A stretch of DNA of 44,820 nucleotides, taken from Hyphomicrobiales bacterium. Lineage in GTDB: Bacteria > Pseudomonadota > Alphaproteobacteria > Rhizobiales > Xanthobacteraceae. The notes under the pieces were generated by a model. That model was not told the DNA's origin. It worked only from the letters and a program-made list of their open reading frames with translations, and searched no databases. A program made the translations under genes and the position numbers. The stretch spans positions 1 through 44,820 of the forward strand of contig JAGXAC010000005.1 of assembly GCA_019075925.1 (NCBI GenBank), given 5' to 3'. Shown piece after piece: positions 1 to 7,635 of the stretch; position 1 is the first letter of the stretch; every line of letters begins with the position of its first letter.

Positions 1-211
1 AAAACAATGCGAGATGCACGAAATTCGGTGCGGTTCTATGCGCGGCGACGGCGGCGAGCGCGGCCGACCACCAGCAAGGCAACAGCAGGAGCCATGAGCC
101 GATCGGACGATCGAGCCGCGCCAGGCGCAAGTATGGGCGAGACCAGACGGGTGCAAGCGAGTCGACCCAATTGCCGGTCGCGTCCGCGACCGAACCGGCA
201 GCCGGGCTCAT
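1..211 (-). CDS. ubiA: 4-hydroxybenzoate polyprenyltransferase UbiA, N-terminal part (runs off left edge)
   Basis: Reading the minus strand from an ATG at 211-209 gives 70 codons without a stop up to the window edge. The peptide includes [20 protein letters not shown] and [20 protein letters not shown], which match the start of UbiA, the membrane enzyme that prenylates 4-hydroxybenzoate in ubiquinone synthesis. The conserved RLDRPIG stretch and the following first transmembrane helix are present; the Asp-rich substrate motifs would lie beyond the edge. The ATG overlaps the TGA of the upstream exported-protein gene as ATGA, so the two are probably translationally coupled. Identification is by remembered family sequence. 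The frame is clear and I am fairly sure. Confidence 0.88.
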   Translation of the reverse strand, partial: MSPAAGSVADATGNWVDSLAPVWSRPYLRLARLDRPIGSWLLLLPCWWSAALAAVAAHRTAPNFVHLALF

Positions 212-675
212 TTTGCCAACGGATTACCGTTGAGCGAATCGAGCGTACCGTGGCCGGTCTTGGTGTTGGCGCTGGTATCCACCGTCGGCGTGCTAATCGC
301 GTCGCTCAGCGACGGCGCACGCGGCTTCGCGGCCGGCGCTTCGGCACAAGCCGCGGTGCGGAATTTCAGCGTGCGTTCATGATTGGTTTTTGCCATCGTG
401 ATCGCTTGCTCGGGAATCCCACACCAGCTCTTGTTTTCTTCGAGGAATTTCACGACGGTTGCTTCGGCCGCATAAAATCGCGTCACCAAGGTGCAAATTT
501 CCTTTCGGTCGGCCTTGTGCATGACGGCGTTGCGGACGGACGACGCTTTTTGCTGAGCCTCATCCCTGAGTTGCGGGAACTTGGCGCATTGGGTCGGCGT
601 TTGCGCCAAGGCTGAAGAACACAGCGTGGCGGCAATGGCGAGGCCGGCTAACGCTTCGGCTGCGATCCTCCTCAC
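208..675 (-). CDS. Small exported protein of unknown function
   Basis: 155 residues. The GTG start at 675 is chosen over an ATG 11 codons upstream because AAAGGAG lies six bases before the GTG and because it puts a classic signal peptide at the N-terminus ([25 protein letters not shown], cleavage after Ala-Gln). The mature part is helical and charged with four cysteines (in TQCAKF, KEICTL, SWCGIP and AACAEA), which suggests a periplasmic, disulfide-bonded protein. The Ala/Pro/Thr-rich C-terminal tail looks disordered. It overlaps the start of ubiA by four bases. No family function is recognised; similar proteins are, as far as I recall, common as hypothetical proteins in Bradyrhizobium relatives. 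Confidence 0.8.
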   Translation of the reverse strand: MRRIAAEALAGLAIAATLCSSALAQTPTQCAKFPQLRDEAQQKASSVRNAVMHKADRKEICTLVTRFYAAEATVVKFLEENKSWCGIPEQAITMAKTNHERTLKFRTAACAEAPAAKPRAPSLSDAISTPTVDTSANTKTGHGTLDSLNGNPLAK

Positions 676-854
676 GCCGATCTCCTTTCGCGATTCACGC
701 GGTGCCATGGTTTAAGCTCCTGGTCACTAAAAACGCGTTGATTTCGGCGGCCTTGCGGCAGACTTGCGGTCGAAGATGCGGCCAGGTTGAAGCGCTTGGG
801 TAAGGTGATACACAAGCCTCTTGCATCCGCAACACTGTTTTTGTTCACTTTTCC

Positions 855-1592
855 ATGTCGAAATACGATTTCCGGAGCCCACGGCTGTTTATTGACGCGC
901 CATTGGCGGCCGGCGCTCATGTCGCACTCGAACCGGCTCAGGCCCACTACGTTGGCAATGTCCTGCGGCTGACTACCGGGGCGCGTGTCCTCGTTTTCAA
1001 CGGTCGCGACGGTGAATGGAGTTCGGTACTGACCCTTCTTCGGCGTGGCGCGACCCTGGCCGTAGACGCCAAAACCCGGGCCCAGACCGGAACCGCCGAC
1101 CTCCACTACCTGTTCGCTCCGCTCAAGGCCGCCCGCCTCGATTACATGACGCAGAAAGCGGTCGAGATGGGAGCGTCGCGGCTACTGCCAGTACTAACGC
1201 GCCATGGTCAGGTCACGCGCGTGAACGTGGCACGCATGCGTGCAAACGCGATCGAGGCCGCAGAGCAGTGCGGTATTCTCACGGTGCCCGACATCGGCCA
1301 GCCGCTGGCGCTGGCGCAACTCATTGCCGGATGGGATTCCCGCCGCCAAATGGTTTTCTGCGATGAAGATGCCGAGGTCGCCGGTCCGATTATCGCGCTC
1401 GGCGGTCTGGTACATGGGCCGCTTGCAGTCCTGATCGGTCCGGAAGGCGGCTTTGCCGACGACGAGCGCGCGGCCTTACTTAAGCTTCCGAACGTGGTTC
1501 GGCTTTCGTTGGGTCCGCGCATCTTGCGGGCGGACACTGCCGCAGTGGCGGCGCTTGCGCTCGTTCAAGCGGTGCTGGGGGACTGGGCTTAG
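855..1592 (+). CDS. rsmE: 16S rRNA (uracil(1498)-N(3))-methyltransferase RsmE
   Basis: 245 residues, the normal length for RsmE, which methylates U1498 of 16S rRNA in the decoding region of the 30S subunit using S-adenosylmethionine. The N-terminal PUA-like RNA-binding part runs to about residue 75. The C-terminal SPOUT knot shows its landmarks: QKAVEMG, then LIGPEGGF, then LSLGPRILRADTAAV near the end. RsmE next to ubiA is, from memory, a familiar arrangement in Bradyrhizobiaceae. It is divergent from the exported protein/ubiA pair, with 179 bases between the two starts. No strong ribosome-binding site precedes the ATG. Confidence 0.95.
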   Translation: MSKYDFRSPRLFIDAPLAAGAHVALEPAQAHYVGNVLRLTTGARVLVFNGRDGEWSSVLTLLRRGATLAVDAKTRAQTGTADLHYLFAPLKAARLDYMTQKAVEMGASRLLPVLTRHGQVTRVNVARMRANAIEAAEQCGILTVPDIGQPLALAQLIAGWDSRRQMVFCDEDAEVAGPIIALGGLVHGPLAVLIGPEGGFADDERAALLKLPNVVRLSLGPRILRADTAAVAALALVQAVLGDWA

Positions 1593-1603
1593 GCCTAGTG
1601 TCA

Positions 1604-1891
1604 TCAGTGGATCATGCCCGGTCGATCAATGCACACAAAGGCGATATACTCACCATATCGGCGATGGACGCTGGTCACGTGCGACAGCCGGTCCCAGCGG
1701 GCGCACCACTCGGCTGCCATTGTCCGAAAAACACCGTGATCCACGGCGGGCGTATAGGCGATGATGCCCCCGGTATCGTTGCCGGTGAGGCCGGGTCCGG
1801 GCCCGACAAACACGGCGCCCGCCGAGGCACCCTGCGCCAGACCCGGCAGCAAGGCTGCCGCAGTGAGGCAAGCCAAAAATCCTCGACGCAT
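1604..1891 (-). CDS. Small exported protein of unknown function
   Basis: 95 residues with a clear signal peptide (MRRGFLACLTAAALLPGLAQGASA). The mature part of about 70 residues contains GNDTGGIIAYTP and two cysteines (AEWCARW, AFVCIDR) that could form one disulfide. GGAG seven bases upstream supports the start. It is convergent with rsmE, only 11 bases beyond that stop. I recognise no domain. It resembles small periplasmic hypothetical proteins widespread in Hyphomicrobiales, and its function is unknown. Confidence 0.72.
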   Translation of the reverse strand: MRRGFLACLTAAALLPGLAQGASAGAVFVGPGPGLTGNDTGGIIAYTPAVDHGVFRTMAAEWCARWDRLSHVTSVHRRYGEYIAFVCIDRPGMIH

Positions 1892-2009
1892 CGCCGGTCT
1901 CCATTCCGAAACTTAGCCAGAGGCTTGGCTGGGAGCTTAGGAGTTCGCCGGGTGAATGAAAAGCCGGCGTTTGTACGATGTGCGGCTCTTCACGCTCTCG
2001 CCCGGGACG

Positions 2010-2483
2010 TTACTGGGTCGAATAGGCACTGGCGACCATGCCGACCGGGCGTTTGTCAGCCGCGCCCAGCAGCATCACGCGGCCGAAACTGGTGTTGCGG
2101 CCGATCCGCACCACGCGAGCATCGGCGACGACGTCAAAGGTCGCCGGCCGCAGGAAATGGGTGGTCTGGTCGATCGTGTTCATTGGTCGATAGCCGTTCC
2201 AGGCTGCTGAACAGGCGATGACCATCGCGCTGTCGGCGAGCGCCATCAGCGCTTGGCCGCAAACCGCGCGGCCGTCGGAACAGATTTTCTTCGAGAACGG
2301 CAGCCGGACGATGGCGCCCGGCTGCCAATCCGGCAGTGCGCCGGGAGGCCGTATCGGCTCAACGCTTTCTATCAACAGCGCCAAATCGAGCACCCAAGGC
2401 GCGAAAATCTTGGTCATCAAGCGTCCGGCGGCCTGGAGGCCGAAGGACGGCTCTGACGTTACAAGTTGATGTACCTCGCCCAT
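2010..2483 (-). CDS. PaaI-type hotdog-fold thioesterase
   Basis: 157 residues from an ATG at 2483 preceded by AGGGG at a good distance. The reading frame stays open for 59 further codons upstream, but that extension is Arg/Cys-rich and unlike the family. The middle carries the hotdog signature: CGQALMALADSAMVIAC, where the Asp after LA is the usual catalytic acid of PaaI-like enzymes, followed by the strand TIDQTTHFLRPAT and ARVVRIGRNTSFGRV. Such proteins hydrolyse acyl-CoA thioesters in the cytosol; the substrate cannot be told from the sequence. The usual family HGG is replaced by VCG, so activity is not certain. Neighbours give no pathway clue. Confidence 0.75.
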   Translation of the reverse strand: MGEVHQLVTSEPSFGLQAAGRLMTKIFAPWVLDLALLIESVEPIRPPGALPDWQPGAIVRLPFSKKICSDGRAVCGQALMALADSAMVIACSAAWNGYRPMNTIDQTTHFLRPATFDVVADARVVRIGRNTSFGRVMLLGAADKRPVGMVASAYSTQ

Positions 2484-2942
2484 GTCCAATCCCCTGAGGG
2501 TTTTGCGCCCTCTTGAACAAACGATTTGAGGTCTGCATCTCCCAGAACGCCGGCGCGCCGTTGGCCGTGAGCACGCCGCGACGCTTCCAGCTGCGGTTCG
2601 GTACCAGCACGCGACACCGGCAGAACGCAGCCGAAAAAAGCGCCGATCGCGGTTGAGCACGCCACGCCCGCATTTTTCGACGAATCATCGGATGCAACAG
2701 CCTACGAGCGCTACCATGAATGCCGATAGTTTGGTCGGCGGTGCGGCCGGAAAAAATCTGTGATCAATGATCGGCGCTCGGCAAAATCCTGTGGACTGGA
2801 GAATCGTCGCGCTTCGGACGTGATTCACCTTCCGTTTGGCAGTCAGCCGCTCGAATGGCTTCGGTTTCGCGCCCTTGACCGTGAAACGTCGGTGCGGCAC
2901 GTTTGTCCGTCAAGGCGCAAAAGGGGTTGCCGGGGCTGTCGC
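2484..2942. other. 459-base stretch without a convincing gene
   Basis: The stretch lies between the thioesterase start and the exported protein at 2943. Open frames here are short, Arg/Cys-rich and lack signal peptides, known motifs or good ribosome-binding sites. It should hold the divergent promoters of its two flanking genes. I see no clear hairpin terminator, palindrome or RNA gene. Confidence 0.5.
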
Positions 2943-3404
2943 ATGAAAACCTGTATCGCGCTCGTCCTGCTGGCGTTGGTTTTAACCGCAGCAACTGCCG
3001 TATCGTTTTCCGAGGCGAGAGCCGCAAACGTGTTGGAAAAGAATTTCTGGCTGTCGGGTCCCCGCTACGACCGTGATGTCCCCGCCTGCGACTACCCGTG
3101 GGCGCTCGGCCGAATTGCCGGAGACTTTGAAGTCAAAGAAGCGCGATTTTGGAATTCCGAGCTGAAGATCGTGGGCTTTGAGAACATCCGTCAAACCGCG
3201 TTGATGCCGTGGGCGGCACAATCCATTCCCCGCCGCTTCTGCGCGGGCACAGCCCTGATCAACGACGGCGCGCGCCGTTCGATCTACTATTCGATTGCCG
3301 AAGACACCGGCGCGGCTGGTATGGATTGGAACGTCGAGTTTTGTGTCGTCGGGCTGGATCGCAACTCGGCTTACGGTCCCCGCTGTCGCTCAGCTAAGCC
3401 TTGA
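2943..3404 (+). CDS. Exported cysteine-containing protein of unknown function
   Basis: 153 residues from the ATG at 2943. This is preferred to the first in-frame ATG 61 codons upstream because it begins a proper signal peptide (MKTCIALVLLALVLTAATA, cleaved near ARA-AN). The mature part contains VPACDYPWALGRI, a beta-rich middle, then RRFCAGTALIND, RSIYYSIAED and WNVEFCVVGLDR, ending YGPRCRSAKP. Four cysteines in the mature part suggest two disulfides and a periplasmic or secreted location. The pattern resembles a small conserved exported protein I associate with Bradyrhizobium relatives but cannot name. It converges on the next minus-strand gene with an 18-base gap. Confidence 0.78.
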   Translation: MKTCIALVLLALVLTAATAVSFSEARAANVLEKNFWLSGPRYDRDVPACDYPWALGRIAGDFEVKEARFWNSELKIVGFENIRQTALMPWAAQSIPRRFCAGTALINDGARRSIYYSIAEDTGAAGMDWNVEFCVVGLDRNSAYGPRCRSAKP

Positions 3405-3422
3405 ACGCGCTTCGCGCAGCGA

Positions 3423-3668
3423 CTACCGCACGCCGCGCCACGGATCGTATTGCTTGTCGGGTAGATTCTTCAGCGCCGCATTATAGGCCTTGTCATTTGC
3501 CTTTGGCGCAACGCTCTTGCCTTTGTCTTCCATATCTCGCGATGCGCTTTGACCGAGCCGGCTGGCGGCATTGATCTGGCTTTGTTGGGAAGACACCTGC
3601 GCTTGTGCCGCCACCGCCGTGAGCGCCAGGGCGAGTGCCGCAGCCAAGTGGACAGTCAAACGTCTCAT
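3423..3668 (-). CDS. Very small exported protein of unknown function
   Basis: 81 residues. The start is supported by GAGGGG six bases upstream. A signal peptide (MRRLTVHLAAALALALTAVAAQAQ) is followed by about 57 hydrophilic residues rich in Ser, Gln, Asn and Lys (SSQQSQINAASRLGQSASRD), with no cysteine, ending DPWRGVR. It is probably a small, largely disordered periplasmic protein. No function recognised. It belongs to the run of Sec-exported small proteins that leads to the secreted RNase T2. Confidence 0.7.
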   Translation of the reverse strand: MRRLTVHLAAALALALTAVAAQAQVSSQQSQINAASRLGQSASRDMEDKGKSVAPKANDKAYNAALKNLPDKQYDPWRGVR

Positions 3669-3874
3669 TATGCACCCCTCGCTCGGAAAGCCCGAGAAAC
3701 AAAGCCAGCAGGCGACGACCGGGCCTTCCCCAATGTAGCCGAGGTCAGTAGGCCAAGGAAATTTGGCAATGTTAGGTGCGGTGCGTATTTGGTGTGAATG
3801 TTGTTCTTGATCCGTTCTGACATTTTAACGTAAGACACGGACCATCCGTCTCGATTGCTGGTGGGGGGGGGAAT

Positions 3875-4552
3875 ATGAGCGGACTCTTTCGTTGCATCAT
3901 TTGGCTGGCGGCGTTGTTTGCCTTTCCCCTGGTGCCGGGGCAGGCGCAAGATGCGCGGCAGAATTCACCCGGCCAATTCGATTTTTACGTGCTGTCGCTG
4001 TCCTGGTCGCCGTCGTTTTGTGCGGCGGCGGGCGAGCGCGATGGCAAGAGGCGGCCCACGCTGCAGTGCGGGGCTCGGCCGTATTCGTTCGTCGTTCATG
4101 GTCTTTGGCCGCAATACGATCACGGCTTTCCGCAGCGCTGCCAGGTGCCGGCTCCGCGGCTGGACCATCGTATTGTTTCGTCCATGCTCGACCTGATGCC
4201 GGCACCGCATCTCATCTTCAACGAATGGGATAAGCACGGCACCTGTTCCGGCTTGGCTCCGCGCGCGTATTTTGACCTCGTGCGTCAGGCGCGTTCGGTC
4301 GTCAAAATCCCGGCCCAGTATGTCGACTTGCAAGAGCCGCTCAGCGTGACGCCGTCTGGCGTGGAAGACGCCTTCGTCAAAGCTAATCCCGAATTGACGC
4401 CCGCCGGCATGGCGATCGAGTGCGACAAAAAGCGGTTGACCGAGGTCAGAATTTGTTTGTCCAAAGAGCTTAAGTTCCGCGACTGCGGCCAAGTTGCGCG
4501 CCGAAGTTGCCGCCGTGACCGACTGGTCATGCCCCCGACGCGCGGGAGTTGA
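3875..4552 (+). CDS. Secreted ribonuclease T2 family protein
   Basis: 225 residues with a signal peptide (MSGLFRCIIWLAALFAFPLVPGQAQ). Both catalytic segments of RNase T2 are intact: CAS1 as FVVHGLWPQ (His75) and CAS2 as EWDKHGTCS (Glu117, His121). Paired cysteines fit the family disulfides, and the ending RRSCRRDRLVMPPTRG is the usual C-terminus in rhizobial homologues as I recall them. The enzyme cleaves RNA with little base specificity through a 2',3'-cyclic phosphate, in the periplasm or outside the cell, probably for phosphate and nucleotide scavenging. The start is preceded by nine G residues (3863-3871), three bases before the ATG. The coding end lies four bases before the proposed rlmJ start. 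Confidence 0.93.
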   Translation: MSGLFRCIIWLAALFAFPLVPGQAQDARQNSPGQFDFYVLSLSWSPSFCAAAGERDGKRRPTLQCGARPYSFVVHGLWPQYDHGFPQRCQVPAPRLDHRIVSSMLDLMPAPHLIFNEWDKHGTCSGLAPRAYFDLVRQARSVVKIPAQYVDLQEPLSVTPSGVEDAFVKANPELTPAGMAIECDKKRLTEVRICLSKELKFRDCGQVARRSCRRDRLVMPPTRGS

Positions 4553-4556
4553 CGCG

Positions 4557-5429
4557 CTGAATTATCGCCACGCGTTTCATGCCGGTAATTTTGCCGACGT
4601 ACACAAGCACAGTGTGCTGGTGCGTATTGTGCTGCATCTGCGCCTAAAACCCGCCCCGTTCCGCATCATCGACACGCATGCCGGTGCTGGCGGTTACGAT
4701 CTTTTCGCGCCCGAGCCGATCCGCAGCCCCGAGTGGCGCGCCGGTATCGGGCGTCTGTGGGAGGCGTCGGCCGAGGAGTTTCCGCCGGCGTTAGCGCCTT
4801 ATCTTGACGTGGTGAAAGCGTTTAATCCGGATGGCGCGTTACGCTTCTATCCGGGATCCCCGCTGATCGCGGCGGCCCTACTGCGGCCGGGCGACCGCAG
4901 TATCGCGTGCGAGATCGAGCCGGGTGCCATGGAGTGGCTCGCGAAGGCTCTGCGCAACCGCGTCAATACCAAGGCCGTGGCAATCGACGGCTGGACAGCG
5001 CTCGGTGCGTACATACCGCCCAAAGAGCGCCGCGGACTCATCCTCATCGATCCGCCGTTTGAGGATGCAAACGAGTTCAGCCGTCTGCCGGAAGCCCTCT
5101 CGGCGGCATACCGCAAATGGCCGACCGGCATTTACATGCTTTGGTATCCGATCAAGGAACGTGCCGCGCCCGACGCACTCGCCCGGCGGCTGCGCCGGTG
5201 CGCGATTTCGAACGTCCTGCGGTCCGAACTTTTGCTTTGCCCGCCGCGTGCCGAAGGCGGCCTGATCGGTTCGGGTCTCGTCCTTATCAATCCGCCTCAT
5301 ACCCTCGAGCAGGACTTGGGGACGTTTATGCCCGCGCTCGCCAAATTGCTGTCGCCGCGAGCCACGGTAAGGACCGATTGGTTGGTCCGGCCGGGACGGT
5401 CCGGCGGCCAAAGGGCGGTCGAATGCTAG
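4557..5429 (+). CDS. rlmJ: 23S rRNA (adenine(2030)-N(6))-methyltransferase RlmJ
   Basis: About 290 residues. The N-terminus NYRHAFHAGNFADVHKH is the hallmark of RlmJ, which methylates A2030 of 23S rRNA. The Rossmann core follows (FRIIDTHAGAGGYDLF, SAM-binding), and the catalytic motif LILIDPPFED stands in for DPPY. Homologues start with Met just before NYRH, but the codon there is CTG (4557). GGGAG lies eight bases upstream, so a CTG start is the most natural reading. In-frame alternatives are ATG 4494 and GTG 4515, both of which would overlap the RNase T2 gene and add residues the family does not have. Confidence 0.9.
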   Translation: MNYRHAFHAGNFADVHKHSVLVRIVLHLRLKPAPFRIIDTHAGAGGYDLFAPEPIRSPEWRAGIGRLWEASAEEFPPALAPYLDVVKAFNPDGALRFYPGSPLIAAALLRPGDRSIACEIEPGAMEWLAKALRNRVNTKAVAIDGWTALGAYIPPKERRGLILIDPPFEDANEFSRLPEALSAAYRKWPTGIYMLWYPIKERAAPDALARRLRRCAISNVLRSELLLCPPRAEGGLIGSGLVLINPPHTLEQDLGTFMPALAKLLSPRATVRTDWLVRPGRSGGQRAVEC

Positions 5430-5500
5430 TGCTGCCCACTTTTCCACAGGCATAAAATGTGGCTAACTGAAGCGTTGCTGGCGCAGACGTTCCGCCTCCT

Positions 5501-5595
5501 GTGGGGGCCGGCGGAGTGACTTCAGGCCGTTCGAGGCCGAAAGACCTTGCCTGTGTGGATGTCCGGCCAAGCCGTCGCGCCGTGGGGGCCGGCGG
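5501..5595 (+). repeat. 14-base direct repeat upstream of the first cold-shock gene
   Basis: GTGGGGGCCGGCGG occurs at 5501-5514 and again at 5582-5595, 81 bases apart, both between rlmJ and the cold-shock gene. The second copy begins inside the left arm of a small inverted repeat (CCGTGG at 5580-5585 with CCACGG at 5604-5609) just ahead of the ribosome-binding site. Its role is unknown; it may be part of a leader RNA or a chance GC-rich repeat. Confidence 0.5.
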
Positions 5596-5625
5596 CGAAG
5601 CAACCACGGGGAAGGGAGTTACTCG

Positions 5626-5841
5626 ATGGCAATGGCCGGTACGGTCAAGTTTTTTAATGGTGAGCGCGGCTATGGATTTATCAAACCCGACGATGGCGGA
5701 CGCGATGTGTTTGTGCACATCACCGCCGTTGAGCGCGCTGGGCTGAAGTCGCTGATCGAGGGGCAGCGCATCAGCTTTGATGTCGAACCCGACAAGAAGG
5801 GCAAAGGTCCAAAGGCGGTCAATCTCGTCATCACCGGGTAG
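5626..5841 (+). CDS. Cold-shock domain protein (CspA family)
   Basis: 71 residues, a single cold-shock domain. RNP1 is RGYGFIKP and RNP2 is DVFVHI, and the usual start GTVKFFN is present. Such small beta-barrel proteins bind single-stranded RNA and DNA and melt RNA secondary structure; many are induced by cold or by entry into stationary phase. GGGAAGGGAG lies eight bases before the ATG. The 196-base gap upstream contains a 14-base direct repeat (5501-5514 and 5582-5595) and is probably a structured leader. A second, distinct cold-shock gene is at 28001. Confidence 0.95.
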   Translation: MAMAGTVKFFNGERGYGFIKPDDGGRDVFVHITAVERAGLKSLIEGQRISFDVEPDKKGKGPKAVNLVITG

Positions 5842-5991
5842 GCTGCCCAGTCCGGAAACGTCACAATCCGGATTGCGAACGATCACACTTGAGCGACGGT
5901 GGCGAAGAGCGGCGCTGTGCATGGCGTAGCGACGACGCGGGAGTTTTTTGTCGACCCGGCAAGATAGGTTGCCCCAAGCAAAGGTCTCGTC

Positions 5992-6603
5992 ATGATGATT
6001 CTACGTTCCGCAGCGCCTTCCCCGTTCGCCCGCAAGGTCCGGATCGCACTCGCCGTGCTGGGTCTGAACGACGTCAGGATCGAACCGGCGGACACGATGG
6101 ATTCGCGCGACACGCTGCGGCAGCAGAATGTGCTCGGCAAAATTCCGGTCCTGATCGGTGAGGACGGCGTGGCCTATTACGATTCACGCGTGATCCTCGA
6201 ATATCTCGATCACCTTGCCGGCGGCGGCAAAATCATCCCGCGCGAGGCCGCACGGCGTTTCGCTGCGCTACGCCTGCAAGCGTTATGCGACGGCATCCTC
6301 GATGCATCGATCCTGGCGATCTACGAGGCTCGCTGGCGTGCGCCGGACAAGTACGAGCCTAAATGGCTCGAACATCAGGCCGGCAAGGTGCAGCGCGCTC
6401 TGGCCGAGCTGGAAAAATCGCCGCCGATGCTCGAGCCGTTGCCGGCTCTTCCCAATGTCGGCCACATCGCGCTCGCTTGCGCGCTCGGCTATCGGGACTT
6501 CCGCTTTGGTAGAGACTGGCGGGCCGATTGCCCGCGGCTGGTTGCCTGGCTCGATGATTTCGCGGCCCGGGTGCCCGCATATGCGGCGACCGCGGCCGCC
6601 TAG
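5992..6603 (+). CDS. Glutathione S-transferase family protein
   Basis: 203 residues. The N-terminal thioredoxin-fold domain (about 1-78) opens MMILRSAAPSPFARKVRIAL, contains the cis-Pro segment GKIPVLI and the glutathione-binding YDSRVILEYLD. The remainder is the helical C-terminal domain, ending in the alpha-helix PRLVAWLDDFAARVPAY. The Ser of SPFARK sits where catalytic Ser or Cys is found in bacterial GSTs. The substrate is unknown; cytosolic detoxification or reduction is the family role. It is convergent with the outer-membrane protein gene, with a strong terminator hairpin between them. Confidence 0.9.
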   Translation: MMILRSAAPSPFARKVRIALAVLGLNDVRIEPADTMDSRDTLRQQNVLGKIPVLIGEDGVAYYDSRVILEYLDHLAGGGKIIPREAARRFAALRLQALCDGILDASILAIYEARWRAPDKYEPKWLEHQAGKVQRALAELEKSPPMLEPLPALPNVGHIALACALGYRDFRFGRDWRADCPRLVAWLDDFAARVPAYAATAAA

Positions 6604-6650
6604 CGGCGCCGACCTTCGGCGCCCGCCAACTCCGTCGTCATAGCCAACGA

Positions 6651-6679
6651 AAAAGCCCCGAGCGGTCTCGGGGCTTTTT
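6651..6679. terminator. Bidirectional intrinsic terminator
   Basis: A perfect 12-base stem, AAAAGCCCCGAG (6651-6662) with CTCGGGGCTTTT (6667-6678), closes a four-base loop. The A-run on one side and T-run on the other let it end transcripts in both directions. It lies between the GST gene (plus) and the outer-membrane protein gene (minus), exactly where a shared terminator is expected. Confidence 0.9.
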
Positions 6680-6712
6680 GCAACGTTACGTTTTGCGTCA
6701 CTCAATCAAGTC

Positions 6713-7354
6713 TTAGAACCGATAATTGACGCCGCCGCGGATCAAGTTGGTACTGAACGACACGTTGTCGGTCGGCGCGCCGCAGCTGGCGCCGCAATTG
6801 AAACGGCCAAGGTCGACAAAGAGATATTCCGCTTTCGCGGTCCAGTTGCCGGCGATGGCGAATTCGAGGCCGGCGCCAAGCGTCCAGCCGGCATTGGTCG
6901 CGCTGCCGCCGGCGAGACCGGGAGCCGACGCGTTGAAAGTGCCGAACGCGCCGCCGCCGGTGATGTAGGGCATGAAGCGATCAGCCGCATAACCGATGCG
7001 TCCACGCACCGTCGAAAGCCAGGTGTTGCTGGTGGCCGAGCCGCCGGCCGATCCCTGAATACCGCTCCAGTCGACATCACCTTCGATGCCAAACACCGCG
7101 CGCGAAACTTGATAATTGTAGCCGATGGTGCCGCCGACCAACCCGCCGCTGAGGTTGAAGCCGCCCGCGGTATCCCAGTTCGATCGGCCGAGGCCGCCGC
7201 CGCCGTTGATGCCGATGTACAATCCGCTCCAATTGTAGGGAGGCGGCATATACGCAGGCGCCTTGTAGTAATTCGGACCCGGCGGCAGATCCGCTGCCGT
7301 CGCTGCGCCAATCAACGCGAACACGCCAACGCTTGCAAGCAACGCACGCTTCAT
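6713..7354 (-). CDS. Outer-membrane beta-barrel protein (Omp25/RopB-like)
   Basis: 213 residues from the ATG at 7354, chosen because GGAGG precedes it and it begins a signal peptide (MKRALLASVGVFALIGAATAA). The mature N-terminus is Pro/Tyr-rich, followed by YNWSGLYIGINGGGGLG and alternating aromatic/Gly strands (FGIEGDVDWSG, VRGRIGYA, FMPYITGGGAFG, AKAEYLFVDLG), ending GVNYRF with the C-terminal Phe needed for Bam-dependent assembly. This is the eight-stranded barrel family typical of rhizobial and Brucella outer-membrane proteins (Omp25/31, RopB). It is a structural or adhesion-type surface protein with no known enzymatic role. A paralogue follows upstream at 7636. Confidence 0.92.
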   Translation of the reverse strand: MKRALLASVGVFALIGAATAADLPPGPNYYKAPAYMPPPYNWSGLYIGINGGGGLGRSNWDTAGGFNLSGGLVGGTIGYNYQVSRAVFGIEGDVDWSGIQGSAGGSATSNTWLSTVRGRIGYAADRFMPYITGGGAFGTFNASAPGLAGGSATNAGWTLGAGLEFAIAGNWTAKAEYLFVDLGRFNCGASCGAPTDNVSFSTNLIRGGVNYRF

Positions 7355-7635
7355 CTGAGAGACCTCCAATGCAGTCGGTCCCCCGGATACTATGCACGAT
7401 CGAATTTCGGTCTAGTGCAGCAAGGCCACAGGACGTTTCTCTATGTTGGCGACAATGCGGCGAGAAACGACTGCGCGTCGTCACGATTATAGCTAATTAT
7501 GTTTTAAAGCCGGCGGAACAATGGGCCGAGCGATTCGCGCTCGCAATTGAGAGTCGTCCCATTCGAGCGGGCGATGCGCTTTCACCGGTTTGCAGAGATC
7601 GGAACGATTCGGACTTTCCGGCGAAGAGCGGGAGA

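Noticed and set aside
7-615. 202-codon plus-strand frame at the left edge
   Set aside because: Shadow of ubiA and the exported-protein gene on the other strand, which have a signal peptide, ATGA overlap and family motifs.
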